The notes beneath the pieces are model-generated. The model did not search any database. It was not told the DNA's origin and saw only the letters and a program-made list of their open reading frames with translations. Source: Streptomyces chumphonensis (lineage in GTDB: Bacteria > Actinomycetota > Actinomycetes > Streptomycetales > Streptomycetaceae). Taken from it: a DNA stretch of 64,000 nt. The translations under genes and the position numbers were made by a program. The stretch lies in contig NZ_JACXYU010000010.1 in assembly GCF_014779715.1 (NCBI RefSeq), forward strand, positions 62,001 through 126,000, read 5' to 3'. Shown here one piece after another: positions 1 through 8,660 of this stretch (within the stretch, counting starts at the first letter, position 1; each line of letters begins with the position of its first letter).

Positions 1-121
1 CCAGGCGCCGGACGCCTGGCCCATGCAGAACCCGGTCCTGGCCTCCGTGCTGTGGTCGGTCCTCATCATCGCCGTCTTCCGCACGCTCGCGGTCCGCAAG
101 TACCGCTCCGCCACCGGCTGA
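1..121 (+). CDS. ABC transporter permease, C-terminal end (partial)
   Basis: The frame from base 2 gives about 39 residues ending at a TGA at 119-121. It reads as a hydrophobic helix (around ASVLWSVLIIAVFRTLAVRKY) followed by a short basic tail. That is the usual end of an ABC-2 type export permease, whose last transmembrane helix finishes with a cytoplasmic Arg/Lys-rich tail. The gene enters from the left edge, so its start and ATPase partner are not visible. A strong bidirectional terminator follows at once. Any other polytopic membrane protein with a basic tail would fit, so the family is inferred. Confidence 0.55.
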   Translation, partial: QAPDAWPMQNPVLASVLWSVLIIAVFRTLAVRKYRSATG

Positions 122-167
122 CGTCCCGGCCCGCCCGCTGTCCCCGCTCGCAGCGCGGCGACCGGGC

Positions 168-227
168 CCGTACGGCGAAGCCCCCGCCCCCCGGCGTACC
201 GAGGGAGGCGGGGGCTTCGCCGTACGG
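168..227. terminator. Bidirectional terminator, 21-bp perfect stem
   Basis: Arms 168-188 and 207-227 are exact reverse complements around an 18-nt loop. The hairpin lies between the convergent permease gene and greA, 11 bases beyond the greA stop, so it can end transcription from both sides. There is no T-run, as is common for Streptomyces terminators. Confidence 0.85.
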
Positions 228-237
228 CGGTCCGGGC

Positions 238-735
238 TCAGCCCTGGTAGGGCTTGGCCTCCAGGATCTTCACCATGGCCAGGTTGCCGTTGGGCAGCTC
301 GTAGTCCGCCTCGTCACCGACCTTCTTGCCGTTCACGCCCTGGCCGAGCGGCGACTGCGGGGAGTACGTCTCGATGTCCGAGCTCGCGTACTCGCGCGAG
401 GCCAGCAGGAAGGTGAGCGTGTCGTCCGCGTCGCCGTCGAAGGCGATCGTCACCACCATGCCGGGCTCGACGACGCCGTCGTCCGGAGGGGTCTCGCCGA
501 CCTTGGCGTTCTCCAGCAGCTGGGTGAGCTGACGGATGCGCAGCTCCTGCTTGCCCTGCTCCTCCTTGGCGGCGTGGTACCCGCCGTTCTCACGCAGGTC
601 ACCCTCCTCGCGGGCCGCCTCGATCTTCCGGGAGATCTCCAGGCGAGCCGGACCCGACAGGTGCTCCAGCTCGGCCTTGAGCTGGTCGTACGCCGCCTGA
701 GTCAGCCAGGTGACGTTGTCGCTGGTCTGGGTCAC
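238..735 (-). CDS. greA: Transcription elongation factor GreA
   Basis: This is a 165-residue protein of standard GreA length. It rescues backtracked RNA polymerase by inserting a coiled coil into the secondary channel and stimulating transcript cleavage. The N-terminal coiled coil (about residues 12-75) carries the acidic tip GDLRENGGYH, with Asp46 and Glu49 matching the metal-coordinating acids of the family. A C-terminal FKBP-like domain follows and contains the SPLGQGVNGKKVGD stretch. I chose the GTG at 733-735 because an AGGAG lies 7 bases upstream and the protein then begins MTQTSDNVTW; the longer reading to 828 adds an unlikely leader. It is monocistronic and ends at the terminator at 168-227. 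Confidence 0.96.
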   Translation of the reverse strand: MTQTSDNVTWLTQAAYDQLKAELEHLSGPARLEISRKIEAAREEGDLRENGGYHAAKEEQGKQELRIRQLTQLLENAKVGETPPDDGVVEPGMVVTIAFDGDADDTLTFLLASREYASSDIETYSPQSPLGQGVNGKKVGDEADYELPNGNLAMVKILEAKPYQG

Positions 736-929
736 AGGTGCTCCTTGCAGGTACTCGGGGGATCTCGGAAAACAAGCAACGCCCTGCCCGGAAGACATGC
801 CTGACCGGGCGGGCGAAACATCGACCATAACAATTTCCGGGGAAAACGGAAGGTGTGACGGCCGTGGGTGCCGGCGGTCTCACTCACAGCGAACGCCGAC
901 CGGGCTTCGACGACCCGGCGGCCCGGCGG

Positions 930-1334
930 TCAGCCCGCCGCCTCCTTGCAGCCCACCAGCTCGGCCGCGTAGGCGCGCCCGGTCGTCTCCAGGGTGACTA
1001 CCCGGTCGATGCGGCTCTCACCCGCCTCGAAGGTGAAGTCGGCCCGGCCCACCTCGCCCCGGTCGACGGAGAGCGCGCGCAGTGAGCAGACCCCGGTGAC
1101 GCCCTCGTCCTTGCGGACCTCCAGGTGCACCTGCACCTCGGTCTCCGACACCGGACGGGACTTGATCAGCTCGCCGCTCACCGTCCCGGCCGTGCTGATG
1201 TAGGAGACGCCGATCCAGCCGAGCAGCGCGGTGAAGGCGATGCCCAGCACCAGCCCCGCCCTCCGCAGCCGACGGTCCCGCAGGGCGTCGTCGCCGGTGG
1301 GGCGGCCGTACCGGCCGGCGGGGGGCTGCGTCAT
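930..1334 (-). CDS. DUF4307 single-pass membrane protein
   Basis: A 134-residue protein with a short charged cytoplasmic N-terminus rich in Arg and Asp, one transmembrane segment at about 26-46 (GLVLGIAFTALLGWIGVSYI), and an extracytoplasmic beta-rich part with two cysteines (VCSLRAL and VGCKEA) that could form a disulfide. This matches the DUF4307 family of actinomycetes, which often lies divergently beside the mycothiol conjugate amidase, as here. No biochemical role is established that I know of. The ATG at 1334 gives a compact protein; an in-frame start at 1382 would add 16 residues without improving the fit. Confidence 0.75.
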   Translation of the reverse strand: MTQPPAGRYGRPTGDDALRDRRLRRAGLVLGIAFTALLGWIGVSYISTAGTVSGELIKSRPVSETEVQVHLEVRKDEGVTGVCSLRALSVDRGEVGRADFTFEAGESRIDRVVTLETTGRAYAAELVGCKEAAG

Positions 1335-1427
1335 GTCACGTCCGGGAGAATGAGGAATAGAACGGGGCGCTGCGTCAGTCACTATAGAAGCCGTGTTCCT
1401 TCACCAGTGAACGAGGATCGAAGAGCC

Positions 1428-2300
1428 TTGACCGAGCAGCTGCGACTGATGGCCGTGCACGCCCACCCCGACGACGAGTCGAGCAAGGGTGCGGCGACCA
1501 TGGCGATGTACGTGTCCGAGGGGGTGGACGTGCTGGTCGCGACCTGCACGGGCGGTGAGCGCGGTTCCATCCTCAACCCCAAGCTCCAGGGCGACGCCTA
1601 CATCGAGGCGAACATCCACGAGGTGCGCCGCAAGGAGATGGACGAGGCCCGCGAGATCCTGGGCGTCAAGCAGGCGTGGCTGGGCTTCGTCGACTCCGGG
1701 CTGCCGGAGGGCGACCCGCTGCCGCCGCTGCCCGAGGGCTGCTTCGCCCTCCAGGACGTCGACGAGGCGGCGGGCGCGCTCGTGAAGCTCATCCGCTCCT
1801 TCCGCCCGCACGTGATCACCACGTACGACGAGAACGGCGGCTACCCCCACCCCGACCACATCATGACCCACAAGATCTCGATGGTCGCGTTCGACGCCGC
1901 CGCCGACCCGGACCGCTACCCGGAGGCCGGCCCCGCCTGGCGGCCGCTGAAGCTCTACTACAACCAGGGCTTCAACCGCCGCCGCACCCAGACGCTGCAC
2001 GACGCGATGCTGGAGCGCGGCCTGGACTCCCCCTACGGGGAGTGGCTCAAGCGGTGGGACGAGTTCCAGAAGGCCGAGCGCGACATCACGACGTTCGTCC
2101 CCTGCGGCGACTACTTCGAGGTCCGCGACAAGGCCCTGATCGCCCACGCCACCCAGATCGACCCCGACGGCGGCTGGTTCCGCGTCCCGATGGAGGTCCA
2201 GCGGGAGGTCTGGCCGACGGAGGAGTACGAGCTGGCGAAGTCGCTCGTCGACACCACCCTCCCCGAGAGCGACCTCTTCGCGGGCATCCGCGACAATTGA
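1428..2300 (+). CDS. mca: Mycothiol S-conjugate amidase
   Basis: Mca is a zinc-dependent amidase. It cleaves mycothiol conjugates into a mercapturic acid, which is exported, and GlcN-Ins, which is recycled; it therefore detoxifies electrophiles and antibiotics in mycothiol-producing actinomycetes. The 290-residue product has the LmbE/PIG-L fold: HAHPDDE at 11-17 and HPDH at 141-144 supply zinc ligands and the catalytic acid. The specific block GGERGSILNP (42-51) and the C-terminal lid region favour Mca over the deacetylase MshB. The TTG start is inferred because it gives MTEQLRLMAVHAHPDDE, the usual beginning; a GTG at 1407 is an alternative. The next gene starts 4 bases after the stop. Confidence 0.95.
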   Translation: MTEQLRLMAVHAHPDDESSKGAATMAMYVSEGVDVLVATCTGGERGSILNPKLQGDAYIEANIHEVRRKEMDEAREILGVKQAWLGFVDSGLPEGDPLPPLPEGCFALQDVDEAAGALVKLIRSFRPHVITTYDENGGYPHPDHIMTHKISMVAFDAAADPDRYPEAGPAWRPLKLYYNQGFNRRRTQTLHDAMLERGLDSPYGEWLKRWDEFQKAERDITTFVPCGDYFEVRDKALIAHATQIDPDGGWFRVPMEVQREVWPTEEYELAKSLVDTTLPESDLFAGIRDN

Positions 2301-2304
2301 GCCC

Positions 2305-2514
2305 ATGAGTGCTACGCAGGCCCTGCTGACCTCGCCCTCCGCCGCCGATCTGGTGACCCTCGCCCAGGAGCTGGACGAGAACAAGGTGACGCCCGGGGTC
2401 CTCGGCTTCATCGTGTTCGCCGTGATGGGGCTGGGGGTGTGGTTCCTGATGAAGTCCCTGAACCGCCACATGGGCCGGGTCGACTTCCCCGAGGAGACCG
2501 AACCGAAGAAGTGA
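2305..2514 (+). CDS. Small conserved membrane protein downstream of mca
   Basis: A 69-residue protein with one clear transmembrane helix at about 32-50 (VLGFIVFAVMGLGVWFLMKS). A short N-terminal soluble part precedes it, and a charged cytoplasmic tail ends in EETEPKK. It starts 4 bases after the mca stop and is probably co-transcribed with it. I recall a similar tiny protein directly after mca in other Streptomyces, which suggests a conserved pair, but no function is known to me. Transcription probably ends at the hairpin at 2521-2554. Confidence 0.75.
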   Translation: MSATQALLTSPSAADLVTLAQELDENKVTPGVLGFIVFAVMGLGVWFLMKSLNRHMGRVDFPEETEPKK

Positions 2515-2520
2515 CGCGCC

Positions 2521-2554
2521 CGGCCGCCGATCCGCGCCCGCGGACCGGCGGCCG
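2521..2554. terminator. Convergent terminator after the mca operon
   Basis: The 16-base arms 2521-2536 and 2539-2554 are reverse complements with one mismatch and a 2-base loop. The hairpin begins 7 bases after the small membrane gene and lies 16 bases beyond the stop of the opposing STAND gene, so it can serve both. Confidence 0.75.
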
Positions 2555-2569
2555 GGCCACACCGGCGCG

Positions 2570-5500
2570 TCAGGGCGCCGCGACGCCCATCGTGTCGCGG
2601 GCGGCGCGGGAGGGCACCATGCCCAGCTGCCACACCCGCCAGCCCTCCTCCGGCTCGATGCCGCGCTCCAGCATCAGGGCGTAGGCCTCCGCGCAGTCCG
2701 CGAGGACGGGATCGCGGTCGGGGTGACCGTCCGCCACCAGGTCGGCCAGCTCCTGCTGGGCCACCGCCGTGCCGACGACCGAGCCGCCCGGTGCGGCGAA
2801 CGGCAGCAGCGTGCACCGCAGGAACCGGGCCCAGTCACCCCCGCGCCGGTCGGGGGCCGGGCCGCCCTCCGGGTCGCCGTACCCGGCCGTGAACAGGGCC
2901 AGCGCCTCGTCCGTCAGCCCCAGGGCCTGCGTCAGCCTGCCGTTGCCCGCGTCGATGACCGCGAGCTCCAGGCAGGACCACGCCTCACCGTGCGGGACGC
3001 CGACCCGCTGGAAGTCGCTGCGGGCGTCCTGCAGGAGCTGCCGTGCGAACCCGGAGTTGCGCAGCGACCCGGACGTCGCGGCCGCCCGCTGGTCGCGGGT
3101 CACCCGGCCCAGGTGATGCCGGGCACAGGCCAGCCCGTAGGCGTCCCGCATCCGGCTGAAACTCGCGCGGGCCCGCTCCAGCTCCTGCACCGCGCCGTCG
3201 CGGTTGCCGCTCTCCTCCAGGGCGAGCCCCAGGTAGTAGCGCGTCCAGGCGGCACCCCGGGGGTCCTCGCCCTCGCGATGCCGCACCAGCGCGCCGTGCA
3301 GCTCCTCCACCGCCTCGCCCGCCTCCCCGGCGTAGAGCCGGGCGCGCGCCAGCTCCGTCAGGGCCCACGCCTCGCCGCGACCGTCCTGGGTGCGCCGGTA
3401 CTCCTCCAGCGCACGCTGGAGCTCGGCCTCGGCGCCGCCCACGTCGCCGGTGCGCAGCAGGGTCTGGCCCAGTTGGAAGTGCGCCCACGCCTGCCCGTGG
3501 ACGCTCTCGCTGTGCCGGTGGCCCTCCAGCGCCTCCCGCAGCAGCCCGAGCGCCTCCCGCAGGCGTCCCCGGTCGCGCTCGACGGCGGCGAGGGCGTGCA
3601 GCGTCCACGCCCGGTCGCCGCGCAGCGCCTCGCCCGTCTGGAGCTCCAGCGCCTCCCCGAGCTTCGCCGCCGACTCCGCGAGCTTCCCCTGGTGGTGCAG
3701 CGTGATGCCCAGCTCGCGCAGGGTCCGGGCGGCCCCGGCGGCGTGGTCGGCCTCCAGGTACAGGCTGACGACCGACGTGAGCGTGGAGTGCGAGCGGTCC
3801 AGCTCGCCCAGCTGGCGGGCGGCGATACCGGTGCGCCACTGCACGGACCGCGTCAGCAGCCCCTGGTCGACGGCCTCGGTGAGGTCGCTCAGCTCGCCGA
3901 GCCGGTAGAGGTCACCTCGCAGCAGGCAGTAGTCGCACAGCGCGCCGAGCAGGTGCAGCACGGCCGACTGGTCGACCGCCGGGTCGGCGTGCCGCAGCGC
4001 GGCCGTGATGAAGCTCGACTCGTCGTCCAGCCAGCGCAGGGCGGCGTCCAGCGAGGCGAAGCCGTGCCCGCCGAAGTGCCCGGTGGCACGCGTCGACGTC
4101 TTGCCGTCCACCATGCGGATGACGGTGTCGGCCAGCTCCGCGTACGACCGCAGCAGCCGCTCCTGCGCGGCGGCCCGCTCCCCGGCCTCCTCCTCGTCAC
4201 GCAGCCGGGCCAGCGCGAACCGGCGCACGAGGCCGTGCAGCCGGTACCGTTCCCCGCGCACGTGCTGGATCAGCCCGGCCCCGGCCAGGGCCGCCAGCTC
4301 GCGCCCTGCGGCGTGCTCGTCGGTGCCCAGCAGCGCGGCGGCCGCCGCCGCGCCGAGGCTCGCCCGCCCGGCGAGCGCGAGGCGCCGCAGCAGCGTGCGG
4401 GCCGCGTCGGACTGGTCGGCGTACCGCACCGCGAGAACGCGCCCCACCGGGTCCGCCGCGTCGTCCGGTCCCCGCGCGGCGAGCCGCCGGGCGAGCGCCC
4501 CCGCGTCCCCGTCCGCCGGGTCCCCGCCCTCGGCGAGTGCGGAGCCCGCCAGCCGCAGCGCGAAGGGCAGCCCGCCGCACCGGGCGGTCAGCTCGGCGTA
4601 CCCGGCGGCGTCGTGGGGCCGCGCCGTGGCCCCGCCGCCGCGCCCCGCCGCGACGGCGCTCAGCAGCTCCTCCGCTCCGGACGCGTCGAGCCCGCCCAGC
4701 TCCAGGTGGTGCACCCGGGCCGTCAGCTCCGGGGGCAGCTCCAGCGGCCCGGTCGCGGTGACCACGACCAGGCTGTCGGACCCCTGCGGCACGAGTGCCG
4801 CCACCTGCGCGGCGTCCGTCGCGTCGTCCAGCACGACCGTGACCGGCAGATCCTCCAGATGCTGGTGGTAGAGCTCCGTGAGCCGACGCACCTGCTGCTC
4901 CTGCGCGGGCCGCTCCCGCCCCGAGGTGCCCCGGAACAGCAACTGCTCCCGGGGCGCGCCCAGCCGGTTGAGCAGGTGGAGCAGCGCGTCGCGGGTGCTG
5001 AGCGGTGTGCTGCCGTCGCCGCGCAGGTCCACCAGGCACGCGCCGCGGAACTCGTCGCGCAGCGCGTGCGCCGTGCGCACCGCCAGCGCCGTGCGCCCCG
5101 ACCCGGGCGGCCCGTGCAGCACGACGACGGTCGGCCGCGTCTCCGTGGCCGTCCGCGCCTGCCGCACCCACTGCCCGACGCGCTCCAGCTCCGCCCGGCG
5201 GCCGGTGAACGGTTCCACCGGAGCGGGCAGTTGGGTGAAGGACTGGGCCAGCACGTTCCGCCGACGCGCCGCCGCACTGCGGTCCGTGCCGCGCAGCCGG
5301 GGCTGCCCGCCGCCGCTCCCCCCGGCGCGGGAGGAGCGGGCCCTCGGCACGGTGGCCCGCTGCTGCTCCAGGTACGGCCGCACGCCGCGCAGCTCCAACG
5401 CCGTCAGCCAGGCGAGCCGCAACTGCTCGACGCCGCCGGGCTGGTGCCGCGCGCCCGCCCCGGACTGGGCGGCCCACAGATGGGCGCCGACGATCCACGC

Positions 5501-5878
5501 CAGCGCCCCCGCCACGCCCGCCACGGCCACCAGCAGAGCCGCGCCCAGCGCCTCGCCCGAGCCGTACTCCCGGTCCCACAGCATGATCGCCACCGAGGCG
5601 ACCACGACGGCCCCGGCGACCGGCCCGAGCGCCGCGCCGGAGAACCGCTCGCCCAGCCGCCCGGGCCCCGCCGCGTCCAACGCCCCGGCGAACGCCGCGT
5701 ACTCCTCGCCGGCCCGCCCGGCGATGTCGTCGAGCGCGGCCCGGCCCCGGGCCAGCAGCACTCCGCCGTCGGCCCTCCCGCCGCTGCGCCGCACCTCCTC
5801 GTCCACCGCACGGGCCAGTACGCGCTCGGCCTCCGCGCGGTGCTCCTCCCTCAGTGGTGTGACCACGACCCCCGCCAT
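2570..5878 (-). CDS. Membrane-anchored STAND NTPase with TPR repeats
   Basis: A 1102-residue protein. An N-terminal helical part (1-80) leads into two hydrophobic segments at about 83-101 and 109-133, which should place it in the membrane. An NB-ARC/STAND ATPase follows: FTGRRAELERVGQWV (224-238) is the typical entry motif, GPPGSGRT (256-263) is the P-loop, and VVLDD is the Walker B. A winged-helix-like segment and then a long array of TPR-type helices come after (roughly 600-1020; recurring RAWTLHALAAV, QAWAHFQLGQTLL and EAWALTELARARL patterns). The P-loop has Arg262 where Lys is usual. Such proteins act as regulators or immune-type sensors; no effector domain is recognised here. The ATG at 5878 follows GAGAGG at 5-base spacing. 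The gene stands alone. Confidence 0.85.
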   Translation of the reverse strand: MAGVVVTPLREEHRAEAERVLARAVDEEVRRSGGRADGGVLLARGRAALDDIAGRAGEEYAAFAGALDAAGPGRLGERFSGAALGPVAGAVVVASVAIMLWDREYGSGEALGAALLVAVAGVAGALAWIVGAHLWAAQSGAGARHQPGGVEQLRLAWLTALELRGVRPYLEQQRATVPRARSSRAGGSGGGQPRLRGTDRSAAARRRNVLAQSFTQLPAPVEPFTGRRAELERVGQWVRQARTATETRPTVVVLHGPPGSGRTALAVRTAHALRDEFRGACLVDLRGDGSTPLSTRDALLHLLNRLGAPREQLLFRGTSGRERPAQEQQVRRLTELYHQHLEDLPVTVVLDDATDAAQVAALVPQGSDSLVVVTATGPLELPPELTARVHHLELGGLDASGAEELLSAVAAGRGGGATARPHDAAGYAELTARCGGLPFALRLAGSALAEGGDPADGDAGALARRLAARGPDDAADPVGRVLAVRYADQSDAARTLLRRLALAGRASLGAAAAAALLGTDEHAAGRELAALAGAGLIQHVRGERYRLHGLVRRFALARLRDEEEAGERAAAQERLLRSYAELADTVIRMVDGKTSTRATGHFGGHGFASLDAALRWLDDESSFITAALRHADPAVDQSAVLHLLGALCDYCLLRGDLYRLGELSDLTEAVDQGLLTRSVQWRTGIAARQLGELDRSHSTLTSVVSLYLEADHAAGAARTLRELGITLHHQGKLAESAAKLGEALELQTGEALRGDRAWTLHALAAVERDRGRLREALGLLREALEGHRHSESVHGQAWAHFQLGQTLLRTGDVGGAEAELQRALEEYRRTQDGRGEAWALTELARARLYAGEAGEAVEELHGALVRHREGEDPRGAAWTRYYLGLALEESGNRDGAVQELERARASFSRMRDAYGLACARHHLGRVTRDQRAAATSGSLRNSGFARQLLQDARSDFQRVGVPHGEAWSCLELAVIDAGNGRLTQALGLTDEALALFTAGYGDPEGGPAPDRRGGDWARFLRCTLLPFAAPGGSVVGTAVAQQELADLVADGHPDRDPVLADCAEAYALMLERGIEPEEGWRVWQLGMVPSRAARDTMGVAAP

Positions 5879-6338
5879 ACGCACCTCTCCCTCGAACGTG
5901 ACCCCCAAGTCTTTCGCTTCCCGTCCCGGCGCGACACCCCGCGCCCCGGCGTGAGCGGGGGCGCCCGGATGCGCCGGGGCGCGGAGAAGCCGTCACCGCG
6001 ATCGCCGGCCGGTTGGTGGCGACGAGGCCGTGGAAGCGGGCGCTTCTCGCAGAGGGCGACCGGGCGCCCTCTCGCGGAGCCGCGACGGGCCCGTGGGCTG
6101 ACCCGGCAGGACGTGGCCGGCCCGTACGGGCGTCACGGTGAGCCGGCGGCGCGAGCGGTCGGCCGCCTCGCACGCCTCCTCACCCCAGGGCCGCCATCGA
6201 TCGCGCATCGGCCCGCCCCGACAGCACGTCCGCCTGGTGGTCGAGACCGTCTCGCCCGGTTCGGAGACCACCGACCGGATCGTATGGAGCCTCAGGTCCC
6301 GGTCTTCAGGTGTCCACGATCAGGGGAGGGGCTGGGCG
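5879..6338. other. Intergenic region with gene relics
   Basis: These 460 bases separate the divergent end of the STAND gene from the stop of the PucR-type gene. I see no intact gene. The stretch holds the upstream region of the STAND gene, an 8-bp inverted repeat (6051-6058 with 6065-6072) and the Uma2 relic described separately. Short frames here lack convincing starts. Confidence 0.6.
6207..6284 (+). pseudogene. Uma2-family nuclease relic
   Basis: One frame reads QHVRLVVETVSPGSETTD then RIV, almost the same as the core of the intact Uma2-family protein at 19279-19845 (EHVLLVVEVVSPGSETTD then SVV). This core carries the Glu of the PD-(D/E)XK-like active site. The similarity fades on both sides: there is no start, no upstream RPDV motif and no downstream catalytic-Lys segment. 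It is therefore a fragment of about 25 codons from a once complete gene, in the opposite orientation to the intact copy. Confidence 0.7.
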
Positions 6339-7511
6339 CTATGCGCGGACGCGGTCGTGGACGGGAACGCGTCCGCCGACCCGAAGACCGACCGCAAGAG
6401 TCAGTTCAAGGACCCGGTGCGGTGACGTGAGTTCCGGGAACAGTTCCCGCAGCTGCGACATTCGGTAGCGGACCGTCTGGGGATGGACGAACAACGCCGC
6501 CGCGATCTCGTTCCGCCTGCCCTGGTGCAGCAGCCACGCCCGCAACGTCTCCTCCAGCCGCCGCGCGGTCGCGGCGGGCAAGGTCTGCAGCGGTGCGAGG
6601 GCTCGGGCCCGCAGGTCCGCCAAAGCGTCCACGTCGGCGCTCAGGATCAGCTCGGGCAGGTGGTCCTCGGTGTCGCGAATCTCAGCGGAGACGGAGCGCG
6701 CGCGTACGGCTCGTGCGTACGAGGCGGACGCACGCGTCCACGGCCGGGCCGGGCCGACCACGGCGCTGCGGTTGTGCAGCTGTCGCAGGAGCCGCGATCG
6801 GTCGGCATCGGGGACGAGCAGCACTCCCAGGGCGTCCGGAAGATCGTCGAGGACGAGGGTGTTCGGGGCGAGCGTGCGGTAGGCGGGGCGGGCCTGGGCG
6901 GCGGGCAGCAGGACCGCGGTCAGCGACGCCGGAGGCTGCCATCCGGCCCGTTGAGCAGAGGCCCGCAGCACGTCCGAGGTCGCGTCCGCGAGGAGGTCGC
7001 GGGCCAGGTGTTCAAGGTGGCGCTCATGGGCCCGGCCCTGGGCGGCCAGTTCGTCGGCGTGGCCCGCGGCGCTCGCGGCGGAGAGCTCGTCGATGTAGGC
7101 GAAGGTCAGCTCGGCGAACTTGGCGACCTCGGCGGCGGGCAGACCTGCGGGCACGGCACCCGCTGCCAGGCAGCGCCAGGCGACGCGGGCGCCGACGCGG
7201 TAGGCGCTGAGCAGGGCGTCCATCGAACGGCCGTCGCGCACCTCGCCGCGGCCCAGTTCGTAGGCGGCGTCGCCGGCGTCGCCGCCCGTGGCGTTGCCGC
7301 TCGCCAGGTCCAGGTAGTGCCCGAGGGTGGTCCGGACGGCTCGGCGGATGGTGCCGCCCATGCGGCCCGAGAGGGCGTTGGCGTAGGGCGGGACCTCGTC
7401 GATGATCGCCTGGACGATCTCGTCGGCGGTGGTCTTCAGCGCGGCCCGCAGTGCGGTGACCGTCGTCTCATCCAGGGCCAGCTCGCTGGCCCGTCGGGTT
7501 GCATGGCTCAT
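6339..7511 (-). CDS. PucR/CdaR-type transcriptional regulator
   Basis: A 390-residue cytoplasmic regulator. The N-terminal part is helical (SGRMGGTIRRAVRTTLGHYL and the following SMDALLSAYRVGARVAWR). The middle resembles the degenerate nucleotide-cyclase-like module of this class. The C-terminus has the PucR helix-turn-helix (RRNEIAAALFVHPQTVRYRM, about 335-355, then SQLRELF). The gene is divergent from the reductase/desaturase pair, with 86 bases between starts, so it probably controls that pair from the shared intergenic region; this is inference. The ATG at 7511 has only a weak purine-rich site. The inducer is unknown, though the partners suggest membrane lipid state. Confidence 0.85.
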   Translation of the reverse strand: MSHATRRASELALDETTVTALRAALKTTADEIVQAIIDEVPPYANALSGRMGGTIRRAVRTTLGHYLDLASGNATGGDAGDAAYELGRGEVRDGRSMDALLSAYRVGARVAWRCLAAGAVPAGLPAAEVAKFAELTFAYIDELSAASAAGHADELAAQGRAHERHLEHLARDLLADATSDVLRASAQRAGWQPPASLTAVLLPAAQARPAYRTLAPNTLVLDDLPDALGVLLVPDADRSRLLRQLHNRSAVVGPARPWTRASASYARAVRARSVSAEIRDTEDHLPELILSADVDALADLRARALAPLQTLPAATARRLEETLRAWLLHQGRRNEIAAALFVHPQTVRYRMSQLRELFPELTSPHRVLELTLAVGLRVGGRVPVHDRVRA

Positions 7512-7597
7512 GGTTTCGTCTTCTGTGAACAATTCAGCGGGCCAGATTCACGTCCTGCGGTCAGGACTTTACCCCTGAGGCGCATCAAGCTGGAGTC

Positions 7598-8653
7598 ATG
7601 ACGAGTGCAGCCCTCCGCAGGGGGGCGTGGAAACTGCTGGAGATGGTCACGACGCCGGTGTTGCCGTCGGACTACCTCGACCTGGTCAGTCCGCTGCGTA
7701 CGGGCGCTGACCTGCGGGGGCGCATCGAGGCCGTGCACCCCGAGACGGGCGACGCCGTGACCGTCGTCATCAGGCCGGGACGGGGGTGGCGCGGCCACAC
7801 AGCCGGTCAGTACCTGCGGATCGGGGTCGACGTCGACGGGGTGCGCCTGTGGCGTGCCTACTCGCTCACCTCGCCGACGAACCGCCGGGACGGCCGCGTC
7901 ACGATCACGGTGAAGGCGATCCCGGACGGCAAGGTCAGCAATTACCTGGTCCGCAGGGCGAAACCGGGCACGCTGGTCCAGCTCGACCAGGCGACCGGTG
8001 ACTTCGTACTGCCGGACGCCAGGCCCGCCAAGGTGCTCTACCTGACGGCCGGCAGCGGCATCACGCCGGTGATGGGCATGCTGCGCGACACCGGGTTCGA
8101 CGACGTCGTCATGATCCACTGCGCGCCACGGCCGCAGGACGTGATCTTCCGGGATGAACTGCACGATCTGGTCGCTGAGAAGAAGCTGCGCCTCACCGAG
8201 GTGCACACCGACACCGACGGCGTGCTCGACATCGCCCGTCTCGACGAACTCGTGCCCGACTGGGCCGAGCGCGAGACCTGGGCCTGCGGGCCCGCGGGCC
8301 TGCTCGATGCCGCCCAAGAGCACTGGAGCGCGCACGGCGTGCGAGAACGTCTGCACACCGAACGCTTCCGCCCCAGCATCGTCGTCCCCGGCGACGGCGG
8401 CGCGGTCACGTTCAGCACCACCGGCAAGACCGTCAGCGCGGACGGCGCCACGCCGTTGCTGGACATCGGTGAGGAGGCCGGCGTGCTCATGCCCTCCGGG
8501 TGCCGCATGGGCATCTGCTTCGGCTGCGTCACCCCGCTCAAGGCCGGCGCCGTCCGCGACCTGCGCACCGGCGGGATCACCGAGGCCGAGCCGGGCGTCC
8601 TCATCCAGACCTGCGTGTCCGCCGCCGCGGGCGCCTGCGACATCGAACGGTAG
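7598..8653 (+). CDS. Ferredoxin reductase with fused 2Fe-2S domain
   Basis: A 351-residue flavin/iron-sulfur electron-transfer protein. RAYS (86-89) is the FAD-binding motif, GSGITP (152-157) lies in the NAD(P)-binding Rossmann part, and WACGPAGLLD closes that domain. The C-terminal plant-type 2Fe-2S domain has Cys302, Cys307, Cys310 and Cys339 in the expected CX4CX2C...C arrangement. It should take electrons from NAD(P)H and pass them through FAD and its own cluster to the desaturase encoded 7 bases downstream. The N-terminal 40 residues are typical of the reductases that accompany actinobacterial membrane desaturases. ATG start at 7598. Confidence 0.93.
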   Translation: MTSAALRRGAWKLLEMVTTPVLPSDYLDLVSPLRTGADLRGRIEAVHPETGDAVTVVIRPGRGWRGHTAGQYLRIGVDVDGVRLWRAYSLTSPTNRRDGRVTITVKAIPDGKVSNYLVRRAKPGTLVQLDQATGDFVLPDARPAKVLYLTAGSGITPVMGMLRDTGFDDVVMIHCAPRPQDVIFRDELHDLVAEKKLRLTEVHTDTDGVLDIARLDELVPDWAERETWACGPAGLLDAAQEHWSAHGVRERLHTERFRPSIVVPGDGGAVTFSTTGKTVSADGATPLLDIGEEAGVLMPSGCRMGICFGCVTPLKAGAVRDLRTGGITEAEPGVLIQTCVSAAAGACDIER

Positions 8654-8660
8654 GAGCAAT

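Noticed and set aside
1125..1427. Long N-terminal extension of mca
   Set aside because: The extension runs antisense through the DUF4307 gene and is Arg/Pro-rich; the amidase fold starts right after the TTG at 1428.
2723..6430. Open frame of 1235 codons antisense to the STAND gene
   Set aside because: Product is Arg/Pro/Gln-rich without fold motifs; it is the mirror image of a long G+C-rich gene and has no ribosome binding site.
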